Source: a virus
Direction: 5' to 3' (one strand)
DNA length: 64,000 nt
IMG/VR virus record: IMGVR_UViG_3300000553_000004
Coordinates: 124,001 to 188,000 of that record
The notes under the pieces are model-generated. The model had not been told where the DNA came from. It was given only the letters and a program-made list of their open reading frames with translations, and made no database searches. Shown piece after piece: positions 54,370 through 60,306 of the stretch (position 1 is the stretch's first letter; each line of letters begins with the position of its first letter). Made by a program: the position numbers and the translations under genes.

Positions 54370-54405
54370 ATTATTTTTTGTTTGTTGTTTGTTTGTTACG
54401 AAATC

Positions 54406-54433
54406 AATTTATCAAAGTTTGTAGAAATGTCAA
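54406..54433 (-). promoter_or_regulatory. Promoter with A-rich leader for 53842-54369 gene
   Basis: Minus strand TTGACA-N16-TAAATT; +1 near 54399, 30-base leader. Confidence 0.64.
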
Positions 54434-54642
54434 GCGACGTCAGGGAACTGAAATAGTTCCTGTAAGGTGGGAGTGAACCCAAGTTCGGTGGTGATTTTAT
54501 TCTTCTTCACCATGAGACGTGTGGCGATTTGGCGAGCCATATAGGCCGGACGTTCACCATCTTGGTAAAGGTTTTCAGGTGAGAGTTGTCCTTCAATGTC
54601 CCGTAGTTCATCAAAGAGTTGTTCTTTTCGTGTAGCAGTCAT
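54430..54642 (-). CDS. Hypothetical 70-aa helical protein
   Basis: Charged helices (ATRKEQLFDELRDIEGQL; MARQIATRLMVKKNKITTEL). The C-terminus overlaps the -35 of the next promoter on the same strand (last codons read GAC GTC GCT TGA). No family recognised. Confidence 0.72.
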   Translation of the reverse strand: MTATRKEQLFDELRDIEGQLSPENLYQDGERPAYMARQIATRLMVKKNKITTELGFTPTLQELFQFPDVA

Positions 54643-54648
54643 GTCTGT

Positions 54649-54676
54649 AAATTATCAAAACATTGTAGTAAGTCAA
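54649..54676 (-). promoter_or_regulatory. Leaderless promoter for 54430-54642 gene
   Basis: Minus strand TTGACT-N16-TAATTT, six bases before the ATG; divergent from the SprT promoter 18 bases away. Confidence 0.68.
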
Positions 54677-54694
54677 GCGGTGGTTAACCGAGGC

Positions 54695-54722
54695 TTGACA
54701 ATATTAATATGTTTGGTAACTT
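54695..54722 (+). promoter_or_regulatory. Leaderless promoter for SprT-like gene
   Basis: TTGACA-N16-TAACTT with TG before the -10, six bases to ATG 54729. Confidence 0.7.
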
Positions 54723-54728
54723 ATCAAT

Positions 54729-55488
54729 ATGAAATACATCACTGTTTCACCAACACTTGAAAAAGGCCGTAAGGGCCAAAATGGAAGCCACTCTCGACAT
54801 CTGTCGAGCCAAGTATCAAAAACATATTCCCACCCCGATTCTCAAATTTCGCCAATTGGGTCGAACCGCTGGAGTGTGTGATTATAGTCTCAACGATATG
54901 GCGTCAACCAAAATCGTAATCAATCCCGACTTTTTCAAAAATCATTATGACGACATGATGAACGATACCGTTCCACATGAAGTCGCACATTACATCGCAG
55001 TGTTCATTCACGGACGGGCTGGCCACGGACACGGTTGGTTATGGAAGAATGTCATGGCGGTCGTTGGTATTAGTGGCGCAGACCGTTGTCACCAATACAG
55101 TCTCGAAGGGGTCAAGGCCCGTAACATGGATAAACCTTACAAATATTCGTGTGGTTGTGATGGCGAACGTGGTGTTCATATGCTCACCAAAACGAAACAC
55201 AAACGTCACCAAGACTCGGTGACGATGACGTGTAAGGGTTACATCTGTCGCCGGTGTCGTGGTAGTTTGACCTACGAAGGATTTACGATGGGAGGTCAAT
55301 ACGTTCCCGCCAAGAAACCGTTTGTGGTTCAACCTACAACTGTTCCCGTGGTGGAAATCCACCCAAAGACAGTCATACCGATTCAGATGGTTCCGATACC
55401 GTTAACGGAGACGGAAGGCGCCTATCGAATGATGACACGATTTGTTAATGGGTCGCTCGTGAACGTTAAAGTTCCCGTGATGGCCTAA
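54729..55488 (+). CDS. SprT-like zinc metalloprotease, apparent +1 frameshift
   Basis: The leaderless ATG at 54729 opens MKYITVSPTLEK, but the SprT frame continues one base out of phase; dropping one A from GAAAAAGG (54759-54766) gives a smooth LEKAVRAKMEATLDICRAKYQK. Without this shift, translation would have to begin at ATG 54781. The SprT domain has PHEVAHYIAVFIHGRAGHGHGW (HExxH at about 54973) and a C-terminal zinc ribbon (CGCDG ... CRRCRG). SprT/Spartan-type proteases degrade DNA-protein crosslinks. Confidence 0.8.
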
Positions 55489-55497
55489 CGCAAAAGG

Positions 55498-55535
55498 GAA
55501 GCTGGAGTGTGATGACTCCGGCTTTCTTCTTTTTC
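55498..55535 (+). terminator. Bidirectional terminator after SprT-like gene
   Basis: GAAGCTGGAGT-loop-ACTCCGGCTTTC hairpin followed by TTCTTTTTC. On the minus strand the same hairpin would end RNA 55607. Confidence 0.78.
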
Positions 55536-55542
55536 ATTTACA

Positions 55543-55564
55543 TTAACGTTAAAGGAATTAACGC
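55543..55564 (+). repeat. TTAACGTTAA-AGGAATTAACGC block, copy 1
   Basis: A palindrome TTAACGTTAA followed by AGGAATTAACGC, repeated exactly at 59791-59812; shorter palindromes also at 40365, 40762 and 59665. Confidence 0.55.
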
Positions 55565-55613
55565 ACTCGCCGATACCCTACTCTTGGTTTTTGACAACCT
55601 CATCAACAAAGAT

Positions 55614-55641
55614 AGGTTAACAAATTGTTTAGGGAAGTCAA
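55614..55641 (-). promoter_or_regulatory. Promoter of RNA 55607
   Basis: Minus strand TTGACT-N16-TAACCT, six bases to G55607. Its -35 contains the last codon of the HNH gene (GCT TGA). Confidence 0.6.
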
Positions 55642-56018
55642 GCGGCGAGAGCTTTCTTGACTTCGGAGATGGTTGCCAAAGGCTTGATGATTTTTGGCTT
55701 GCCTCTGGGATTTAATGAGAACCCTTTACTTCGTTCAAGAACTTCTTTACGAGACAGACACAAAGTTTCTAACTTTGACCGTCCGTGATTACAAGCATAA
55801 CACGCAATTACTTTTCTCTGTTCTCCATGACGTTTTTTCTTCCATCGGGAAAGATTGTAACGTGAAATTACGTGCTCTATTGTTGCCGAATTTGGTGGTA
55901 AAGTTTGACCAGATGGAATATTTTTAATGTCAGTTAAAATTGTAAGGCACCCACAATAAAAACAATTTGGATTGTTTGCGTGAAGTTTAAGTTTTAACGT
56001 CCGATTACTCATCGTCAT
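55638..56018 (-). CDS. HNH endonuclease
   Basis: A 126-aa protein with CFYCGC (19-24), ATIEHVISRYNLSR (45-58, the HN part of the HNH motif) and CYACN (73-77), followed by a basic tail. It belongs to small phage HNH nucleases. The stop codon TGA is supplied by the -35 of the RNA 55607 promoter. It overlaps the upstream small membrane protein gene by 14 bases. Confidence 0.82.
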   Translation of the reverse strand: MTMSNRTLKLKLHANNPNCFYCGCLTILTDIKNIPSGQTLPPNSATIEHVISRYNLSRWKKKRHGEQRKVIACYACNHGRSKLETLCLSRKEVLERSKGFSLNPRGKPKIIKPLATISEVKKALAA

Positions 56019-56160
56019 CGATTTCAGTGTTCGGTGGAATTCCGTGAATGATACACGCAGTCCACTTGACTACGCCTACCAAAGTCTGACCTGCAATCAG
56101 AAGCATGAAGAATGTCAACCAAGGATTCTCGGTGGCAAATTTGAAGAATGAGTCAAGCAT
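56005..56160 (-). CDS. Small membrane protein (51 aa)
   Basis: From the ATG at 56160. One or two hydrophobic segments (about 11-40, PWLTFFMLLIAGQTLVGVV), acidic end (TEIDDDE). Its transcript has an unusually long leader of about 73 bases. Confidence 0.66.
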   Translation of the reverse strand: MLDSFFKFATENPWLTFFMLLIAGQTLVGVVKWTACIIHGIPPNTEIDDDE

Positions 56161-56233
56161 ATTATTTTTGTTTGTCGCATAGTATAAGGACAAAGAAATA
56201 TATCCCAAGTCCAATATACAGTATTGTCACGTT
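56161..56233 (-). promoter_or_regulatory. Long 5' leader of the 56005-56160 mRNA
   Basis: Promoter TTGACT-N16-TACACT at 56240-56267 (minus); +1 near 56233 (A of AACGTGAC). The 73-base leader is exceptional in this window and has a TATATTGG...CCTTATA region with no frame or Shine-Dalgarno site. It might carry regulation. Confidence 0.5.
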
Positions 56234-56270
56234 GAAGAAAGTGTATCAGAGTTTTTATAGAAGTCAAGCC

Positions 56271-56483
56271 TCAAACTTCACCATCGGCTTTGCCGCCCAT
56301 TAATCGGTGATTCTCGGATATTAGACTGTCATTATCTTTTTTGAGTTCCGTCCACGCCTCACTTAAATCCCGAATCGTTTCGGCGTTAATCGCCATACTC
56401 CGACAGAGTGGACATGGAATATGGTGATTTTCGTCTCTGATGAATGAAATTTCATCGTGTCCTTGTGAACATTTAGTAAACAT
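56271..56483 (-). CDS. Zinc-finger/coiled-coil protein
   Basis: A 70-aa protein: C5...H9 and CPLCRS (24-29) form a RING-like zinc site, then a coiled coil (AWTELKKDNDSLISENHRL). The start overlaps the end of the upstream frame (TATGTTTACTAA). No family recognised. Confidence 0.7.
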   Translation of the reverse strand: MFTKCSQGHDEISFIRDENHHIPCPLCRSMAINAETIRDLSEAWTELKKDNDSLISENHRLMGGKADGEV

Positions 56484-56640
56484 ACAGACGCCGTTCTCCG
56501 TTCAATACGGGGTTGTCGTGACCCCCACGACTGAAATCAGACTCTTGTGAATCGTTATGTTTCGGTTTGTTTCCGTTGGACTTCCGTGGTTTGTCGTTAC
56601 GGTATTTACCGAACTTGTCTGTATTTCTGGATTTTCCCAT
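56473..56640 (-). CDS. Basic 55-aa protein
   Basis: MGKSRNTDKFGKYRNDKPRK at the start: very Lys/Arg/Asn-rich and probably nucleic-acid binding or unstructured. Overlaps the next gene by 11 bases. Missed by length cut-offs but well packed in the operon. Confidence 0.66.
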   Translation of the reverse strand: MGKSRNTDKFGKYRNDKPRKSNGNKPKHNDSQESDFSRGGHDNPVLNGERRLYVY

Positions 56641-56644
56641 AAAA

Positions 56645-56929
56645 TTAACGAGGTGTGGTTGGTTTCACCGGTTCGGTGGATACTTCGGTGACATCCTTGG
56701 TGGCAACTGTGACCACTTTGGGTGTATTCTTGACGAGTTTGTCTACCGCCTCTTCGATGTCAATGACGTATTGATGCATCACCGACTCGTGTTTCTTCAC
56801 TCCGGTACGATGGTCGATGATGGCTTGAATCCGCCACTTCTGAGGGCGGCAGTCATCGTCAAGGTCTTTGTGGTATCTGGCAAAAACCAAATCCTGAGCC
56901 TGTCTGTAAATGTCAGCAGTCATGGTCAT
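56645..56929 (-). CDS. Hypothetical 94-aa protein
   Basis: From the ATG at 56929 (MTMTADIYRQAQDL); a longer GTG start at 56998 would overlap the whole upstream gene. Helical middle with KKHESVMHQYVIDIEEAVDKL and a Thr/Val/Pro tail. No family recognised. Confidence 0.7.
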   Translation of the reverse strand: MTMTADIYRQAQDLVFARYHKDLDDDCRPQKWRIQAIIDHRTGVKKHESVMHQYVIDIEEAVDKLVKNTPKVVTVATKDVTEVSTEPVKPTTPR

Positions 56930-57065
56930 CTTTCTTGTCAAATTTCGGTTTACGAACGTGTTTCTTTTTGGACGGAACCACTCGGGTCTTGATGTCACAT
57001 CCTTTACGACGTTCGGTGATTAACTCCATTTGAGTTTTCAATTTCGGTTTCTTCGCTTTTTTCAT
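56913..57065 (-). CDS. Highly basic 50-aa protein
   Basis: MKKAKKPKLKTQMELITERR, about one-third Lys/Arg. Leaderless promoter upstream. Overlaps the next gene by 17 bases. First gene of the 57065-56271 operon. Likely nucleic-acid or ribosome binding; unknown. Confidence 0.68.
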   Translation of the reverse strand: MKKAKKPKLKTQMELITERRKGCDIKTRVVPSKKKHVRKPKFDKKDDHDC

Positions 57066-57071
57066 ATAGTT

Positions 57072-57099
57072 AATTTATCAAAGAATTAACAAATGTCAA
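57072..57099 (-). promoter_or_regulatory. Leaderless promoter for 56913-57065 gene
   Basis: Minus strand TTGACA-N16-TAAATT, six bases before the ATG. Confidence 0.7.
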
Positions 57100-57152
57100 G
57101 CGGGCGTCAAAAATTAAAGGGCTTCGGAGATGATTTCACGATTGGTCATTAA

Positions 57153-57205
57153 CCTTCCGTCCCAAGTGGCAGGGCTCGAACCGGCGGCGTGGCCCTATAA
57201 ACTGG
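57153..57205 (-). other. tRNA 3'-end-like fragment
   Basis: On the minus strand GCCGG-TTCGAGC-CCTGC looks like a T arm (one mismatch) followed by CACTTGGGA as a possible acceptor strand. No D or anticodon arm and no CCA. Only CCCAG in front could pair with TTGGG. Either a tRNA relic, perhaps an old integration or homing target, or chance. Confidence 0.35.
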
Positions 57206-57226
57206 GTAACAAAGAAGATAAATAAA

Positions 57227-57559
57227 TTACAATTTTTTTACCGATTTCTTTTTCGTAGGTTTCACGTCACCCGTAGATTCGGTAGACGGAATCCGTTTAG
57301 TTACGGCAACCTCCAATTGTTTTTGAAGTTTTTTTCTTTGTTTTGCGCTTCCATTCTCGATGAGGGTGGAGAATTTCTCCGCGATGGTCATCCCATCATA
57401 CTTGTCCTGACGGGCATACGCCTCATGACGTTTACGGTCCTGCTTGGCGTGGGCCTTGTTCTGGCTGTAACCGTTTTTCTTCGTCGCAATGACGTGCGTT
57501 TTACGTTTCTCGCCGGTGGATGAAATCGTCGCGGCCTGTGGATATTTTTGTTTACTCAT
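57227..57559 (-). CDS. Basic hypothetical protein (110 aa)
   Basis: Lys/Arg/Gln-rich throughout (AHAKQDRKRHEAYARQD; RKKLQKQLEVAVTKR), ending KKKSVKKL. Probably helical and nucleic-acid binding. Own promoter. Confidence 0.72.
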   Translation of the reverse strand: MSKQKYPQAATISSTGEKRKTHVIATKKNGYSQNKAHAKQDRKRHEAYARQDKYDGMTIAEKFSTLIENGSAKQRKKLQKQLEVAVTKRIPSTESTGDVKPTKKKSVKKL

Positions 57560-57568
57560 AATGGTTTA

Positions 57569-57596
57569 AAGTTATCAGATGTTTATAAAAAGTCAA
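57569..57596 (-). promoter_or_regulatory. Promoter for 57227-57559 gene
   Basis: Minus strand TTGACT-N16-TAACTT, nine bases to the ATG. Confidence 0.66.
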
Positions 57597-57599
57597 GCC

Positions 57600-57737
57600 T
57601 TAACGAACACAGGCGTAGTAGATGACGTAGAACCAACCGAAAATCCCATGAAGGATTGCCCAGCCGATTGATTTATTGATGGTGAACGAGATGGCAATTG
57701 CCATCGCCGAACCGAATCCAATTACTGATTTAATCAT
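57600..57737 (-). CDS. Small membrane protein (45 aa)
   Basis: Hydrophobic, with Gly/Ala-rich first helix and WAILHGIFGWFYVIYYACVR at the end, a pattern I recognise from many small phage/bacterial membrane proteins of unknown function. A 29-base A-rich leader precedes it. Confidence 0.68.
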   Translation of the reverse strand: MIKSVIGFGSAMAIAISFTINKSIGWAILHGIFGWFYVIYYACVR

Positions 57738-57772
57738 ATTTTTGTTTTGTTGTTTGTTTTATTAACGACTTC

Positions 57773-57800
57773 AATTTATCACAGTAATCTATTTAGTCAA
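57773..57800 (-). promoter_or_regulatory. Promoter with A-rich leader for 57600-57737 gene
   Basis: Minus strand TTGACT-N16-TAAATT; +1 near 57766, leader TTAATAAAACAAACAACAAA. Confidence 0.64.
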
Positions 57801-57804
57801 GCGG

Positions 57805-58140
57805 TCAGTCCCACCACATACGAGTCACATTGTCGAAGGGATATTTGTGTTCAATGTAATCACAATAATCGGCCCCACACACGTTTTTAACCTTGCCGGT
57901 GACATACATACAGACACTTAACTCACGAGCGAGGATGATTTTACAATCATCGGGGAGGGATTCCAACATGGACGGTGTGAATTCGTTGTATTCAGGACAA
58001 GCCTCTTCCATGATTCGGATTGCGGTCACTTTGTCCACGGGTGAGACAGCCCGAAAATCCAATTGACGAGTCTCTTCGTTGTAGGCAATCAGAACCGAAC
58101 GGCGAACGGTTTCATTGATGAATTTTTGGTTAATAATCAT
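57805..58140 (-). CDS. Hypothetical 111-aa protein
   Basis: Acidic alpha/beta protein (VLIAYNEETRQLDFRAVSPVDK; CPEYNEFTPSMLESLPDDCK). Four cysteines in the second half. No family recognised. Own leaderless promoter. Confidence 0.74.
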   Translation of the reverse strand: MIINQKFINETVRRSVLIAYNEETRQLDFRAVSPVDKVTAIRIMEEACPEYNEFTPSMLESLPDDCKIILARELSVCMYVTGKVKNVCGADYCDYIEHKYPFDNVTRMWWD

Positions 58141-58146
58141 GACTTA

Positions 58147-58174
58147 AATTTATCAAATGTTTATTGTAAGTCAA
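58147..58174 (-). promoter_or_regulatory. Leaderless promoter for 57805-58140 gene
   Basis: Minus strand TTGACT-N16-TAAATT, six bases before the ATG; divergent from the next promoter. Confidence 0.7.
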
Positions 58175-58191
58175 GCCTCATACATCTACGC

Positions 58192-58219
58192 TTGACATTA
58201 TGGTAATGTTTGATATTTT
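58192..58219 (+). promoter_or_regulatory. Leaderless promoter for 58226 gene
   Basis: TTGACA-N16-TATTTT, six bases before the ATG. Confidence 0.66.
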
Positions 58220-58225
58220 AACCAC

Positions 58226-58471
58226 ATGAATTTGAAGTCCACTATTACCGATGTTTGTTCCGCCATCCTCACTCAACATCTTGGGTCCATTGAAAACGTC
58301 GTGATTGATTCGGCCTGTAAGACTGTTATTACCGAGTGGAATACTCATCACACCGAACAGATTGACACTCGCCACGAACTCGCCGAGTGGAGTCGGACGA
58401 TGGATGGTATCAGAACCGAACAGCTCGGATGTGGTAATTGTGAACATTGTTCATGTGGCGAATCCCATTAA
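58226..58471 (+). CDS. Hypothetical 81-aa protein with Cys-rich end
   Basis: Helical protein ending GCGNCEHCSCGESH, a compact probable zinc-binding tail. No family recognised. The next two frames follow without promoters. Confidence 0.73.
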   Translation: MNLKSTITDVCSAILTQHLGSIENVVIDSACKTVITEWNTHHTEQIDTRHELAEWSRTMDGIRTEQLGCGNCEHCSCGESH

Positions 58472-58475
58472 TTTT

Positions 58476-58742
58476 ATGTCAGTACAATACATTGAAAACG
58501 AAATCGTTCATCTCAATGGTGAACTCGTAACCGTAGTCCGTCAATTCACTCAGACTCAGAGTGATTCATGGAACGGTCAACTATCCGTAATCAAGGTCGG
58601 TGAGAATCGGTATAAGTATCTCATCACTGCGATGGATGGCAAGTCGACGTTATTTTCAATGTGTGATGTTCTCCGAGTCGAACCGTCTCTATCAGTCAGT
58701 GTGGGAACTTCCCAAATAATCCGACTGAAAGGTTCAATGTAA
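58476..58742 (+). CDS. Hypothetical 88-aa protein
   Basis: Start ATTTTATG four bases after the previous stop. All-beta look (IVHLNGELVTVVRQF; RYKYLITAMDGKS), probably a small barrel. No family recognised. Confidence 0.7.
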   Translation: MSVQYIENEIVHLNGELVTVVRQFTQTQSDSWNGQLSVIKVGENRYKYLITAMDGKSTLFSMCDVLRVEPSLSVSVGTSQIIRLKGSM

Positions 58743-58837
58743 TGTGTATTATTGTTTTATTCGCTCTATTAGGTTTACCGATAGGCGCAGTCGGTTTGTT
58801 CTGTCTCATCTACTTCTTCTTTTTCATGAGTCGGTGA
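58742..58837 (+). CDS. 31-aa membrane microprotein
   Basis: ATG shares a base with the previous stop (TAATG). One hydrophobic helix (IIVLFALLGLPIGAVGLFCL). Stop four bases before the next -35. Tight packing supports it. Confidence 0.5.
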   Translation: MCIIVLFALLGLPIGAVGLFCLIYFFFFMSR

Positions 58838-58840
58838 CGC

Positions 58841-58868
58841 TTGACATTAATTAAATGTTTGGTATTTT
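58841..58868 (+). promoter_or_regulatory. Leaderless promoter for 58875 gene
   Basis: TTGACA-N16-TATTTT with TG before the -10; six bases to the ATG. Confidence 0.68.
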
Positions 58869-58874
58869 AATCAC

Positions 58875-59096
58875 ATGAATAACAATTTACTTTTACAGGC
58901 TCAGAAATGGTTGGCTACTATCGGCATCAAATCCGAAGCATGTCAGACCTTTCTCAAAGTCAGTCGCAAAGATGTCGACGACAGTGGCCTTTTCGAAACC
59001 GATTCATTTCTTCGTGAATTGAAACTTGGTATCGGTAGTAATAAACTCTATCTCGGATTGGATGATGTGGCGAACTATCACATCAAAGCATTCTAA
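58875..59096 (+). CDS. Hypothetical 73-aa protein
   Basis: Helical start (LLLQAQKWLATIGIKSEAC), then a loop (FLRELKLGIGSNKLYLGLDD). No family recognised. Followed by two GTACCCC-AGCGC elements. Confidence 0.72.
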   Translation: MNNNLLLQAQKWLATIGIKSEACQTFLKVSRKDVDDSGLFETDSFLRELKLGIGSNKLYLGLDDVANYHIKAF

Positions 59097-59111
59097 CCCC
59101 ACACGGGGAGT

Positions 59112-59126
59112 GGGTACCCCCAGCGC
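59112..59126 (+). repeat. GTACCCC-AGCGC element, copy 5
   Basis: GGGTACCCCCAGCGC. Confidence 0.6.
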
Positions 59127-59137
59127 ATTACCTTTTT

Positions 59138-59152
59138 GGGACCCCCAGCGCT
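59138..59152 (+). repeat. GTACCCC-AGCGC element, copy 6
   Basis: GGGACCCCCAGCGCT, lacking the TA of the other copies. Confidence 0.55.
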
Positions 59153-59194
59153 GTTTCACCCGCTACCCGCGCCTGAATACTGCGCTGGTGACGC

Positions 59195-59222
59195 TTGACA
59201 ATTAAAACAAACAATGTAGTAT
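59195..59222 (+). promoter_or_regulatory. Leaderless promoter for 59229 gene
   Basis: TTGACA-N16-TAGTAT with TG upstream; six bases to the ATG. Confidence 0.7.
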
Positions 59223-59228
59223 TTCAAT

Positions 59229-59411
59229 ATGAATGAATACATCGTCAATCTCACTTGGTCTGTAACCGGCTCGGTCAAGGTCAAGGCAAACTCACCCGAA
59301 GAAGCTGCCGAACTAGCTAAGGGCCCTACGGTTTCCTTGCCCGAATCCAATTATTATCTCGAAGATTCAATCACCTGTAACCCTGATGCCGACGTCCGGT
59401 TAATATCGTAA
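59229..59411 (+). CDS. Small DpnD/PcfM-like protein
   Basis: A 60-aa protein: EYIVNLTWSVTGSVKVKANSPEEAAELAKG, the beta-beta-alpha outline typical of DpnD/PcfM-like C-terminal domains common in phages. The assignment is tentative. Confidence 0.72.
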   Translation: MNEYIVNLTWSVTGSVKVKANSPEEAAELAKGPTVSLPESNYYLEDSITCNPDADVRLIS

Positions 59412-59415
59412 TACT

Positions 59416-59664
59416 ATGAAACAACTACTGACATGGTTACGTAAACGTACACCGTCGTTTATTTGCGCAGTAATAGGTCACGGGCATCTTTCAACAGTCG
59501 AACCGTATCAAACGATATGGACATACAAAAATTATAAGGGACTGACCGTAGAGGATTTAACGAAGACCGATAACGTATCCGAAGTATCAGTCCGCGGAAA
59601 GTTAAAATGTAAACGTTGTGGACAGATTTCCATCGGTAACGTTAAATATAAAAACTATTGTTAG
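59416..59664 (+). CDS. Hypothetical protein with C-terminal Cys pair
   Basis: An 82-aa basic protein (MKQLLTWLRKRTPSF). CKRCGQ at about 68-73 and a final Cys suggest zinc binding; a CAVIGH near residue 17 may supply more ligands. No family recognised. Confidence 0.7.
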   Translation: MKQLLTWLRKRTPSFICAVIGHGHLSTVEPYQTIWTYKNYKGLTVEDLTKTDNVSEVSVRGKLKCKRCGQISIGNVKYKNYC

Positions 59665-59694
59665 TTTAACGTTAAAGGACACCAATACACAATA

Positions 59695-59746
59695 AACCAT
59701 ATGGCGCCTAATAGGCGGTCATACATGCGCAGAATTGTGGCGTACT
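59695..59746 (-). ncRNA. Short RNA 59746 or 21-codon microgene
   Basis: Promoter TTGACG-N16-TAATAT (59753-59780, minus) predicts +1 at A59746 (AGTACGCCAC). It contains CGCCTATTAGGCG, a perfect palindromic hairpin. A 21-codon frame starting in GCGCATGTATG (MYDRLLGAIWFIVYWCP...) is the only coding option, so a microprotein is possible. Confidence 0.45.
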
Positions 59747-59752
59747 TGAAGT

Positions 59753-59780
59753 ATATTACCATTTTTTATCGCAACGTCAA
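59753..59780 (-). promoter_or_regulatory. Promoter of RNA 59746
   Basis: Minus strand TTGACG-N16-TAATAT with TG before the -10. Confidence 0.58.
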
Positions 59781-59789
59781 GCGCCAGGA

Positions 59790-59865
59790 GTTAACGTTAA
59801 AGGAATTAACGCAGGCCTTGGTCCCACATTCTCGGCGCCTTTCGGTCGGCCTCATCATCTCTCAC
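59790..59865 (-). ncRNA. Small RNA 59865, GTGAGAGATG start
   Basis: +1 at G59865: GTGAGAGATGATGAGGCC, then GCC-GACCGAAA-GGC and the block TGCGTTAATTCCTTTAACGTTAA shared with RNA 55607. Its promoter is the first copy of the 106-base repeat. Its 3' end overlaps the promoter of RNA 59746. Confidence 0.58.
59791..59812 (+). repeat. TTAACGTTAA-AGGAATTAACGC block, copy 2
   Basis: Identical to 55543-55564 over 22 bases; in both cases it is the 3' part of a minus-strand small RNA. Confidence 0.55.
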
Positions 59866-59914
59866 ATGAATAGTTTAACAAATAAGACCGAGAAGTCAAG
59901 CGGTGGGAAAACGT

Positions 59915-59971
59915 GTGAGTTTTATTGGCAAAGTTTGGATACGTCCAAACACAATCCAATGGTTCACTCAC
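59915..59971 (-). ncRNA. Hairpin RNA 59971 (57 nt), GTGAGTGAACC start
   Basis: +1 at G59971. Nested pairing: GTGAGT with ACTCAC at the two ends, ATTGG with CCAAT, and GTTTGGA-CGTA-TCCAAAC at the tip, followed by ACGTTTTCCC as a terminator-like tail. The promoter is the second copy of the 106-base repeat. The right-hand body copy (60077-60021) has no promoter directly before it and probably ends RNA 60221. Confidence 0.66.
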
Positions 59972-59977
59972 ATGAAT

Positions 59978-60005
59978 AGTTTAACAAATAAGACCGAGAA
60001 GTCAA
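59978..60005 (-). promoter_or_regulatory. Promoter of hairpin RNA 59971
   Basis: Minus strand TTGACT-N16-TAAACT, six bases to G59971; an identical copy at 59872-59899 drives RNA 59865. Confidence 0.66.
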
Positions 60006-60009
60006 GCGG

Positions 60010-60221
60010 TGGGAAAACGTGTGAGTTTTATTGGCAAAGTTTGGATACGTCCAAACACAATCCAATGGTTCACTCACAACCCGTAAGAGTTAGCCAGTCT
60101 GAATCCGTTAACAGAGGTCGAGCTGAGGAAGTGGTTATCTAGAAACCTTAAACTGTCATTTCGTTAAACATAATACGGAAACCGAACTGCTTTTGTGTCC
60201 CTTACATTGTCTTTCCTTTAC
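60010..60221 (-). ncRNA. RNA 60221 of about 210 nt, GTAAAGGAAAG start
   Basis: +1 at G60221 (GTAAAGGAAAGACAATG). No useful frame (only an 8-codon ATG frame). It runs into the right-hand copy of the GTGAGT...ACTCAC hairpin with its T-run, which would terminate it near 60015. Confidence 0.52.
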
Positions 60222-60227
60222 ACCATC

Positions 60228-60255
60228 AATCTATCATACTATCCAAAAGAGTCAA
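60228..60255 (-). promoter_or_regulatory. Promoter of RNA 60221
   Basis: Minus strand TTGACT-N16-TAGATT, TGA before the -10, six bases to the +1 G; divergent from the 60307 promoter. Confidence 0.6.
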
Positions 60256-60272
60256 GCGTGGTCTGACACCGC

Positions 60273-60300
60273 TTGACAATAGTTAAAACAATGATAGTAT
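60273..60300 (+). promoter_or_regulatory. Leaderless promoter for 60307 gene
   Basis: TTGACA-N16-TAGTAT, six bases before the ATG. Confidence 0.7.
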
Positions 60301-60306
60301 TCAATT

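Larger units (their letters stand above)
55498..55607 (-). ncRNA. Small RNA of about 110 nt, GTTGATGAGG start
   Basis: +1 at G55607. Contains TGCGTTAATTCCTTTAACGTTAA, in which CGTTAA pairs with TTAACG; the same 22-base block occurs in RNA 59865. Ends in the SprT terminator hairpin. Starts inside the antisense of the HNH gene's 3' end neighbourhood. No frame. Confidence 0.58.
59861..60072. repeat. Tandem direct repeat, 2 x 106 bases
   Basis: Two apparently identical 106-base units (59861-59966, 59967-60072). Each holds a minus-strand promoter (TTGACT-N16-TAAACT) and the body of an RNA hairpin. Duplication has created a second promoter-RNA unit. Confidence 0.85.

Noticed and set aside
57153-57205. 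A complete tRNA on the minus strand
   Set aside because: Only a T-arm-like hairpin with one mismatch is present; no D arm, anticodon arm or CCA.
49861-60072. CRISPR array from repeated promoter sequences
   Set aside because: The repeats are promoter modules of variable spacing with genes between them; there is no regular repeat-spacer pattern and no cas gene.
59701-60142. Two plus-strand frames across the 106-base repeat
   Set aside because: They run over two minus-strand promoters and the hairpin RNAs, lack a promoter, and repeat because of the DNA duplication.
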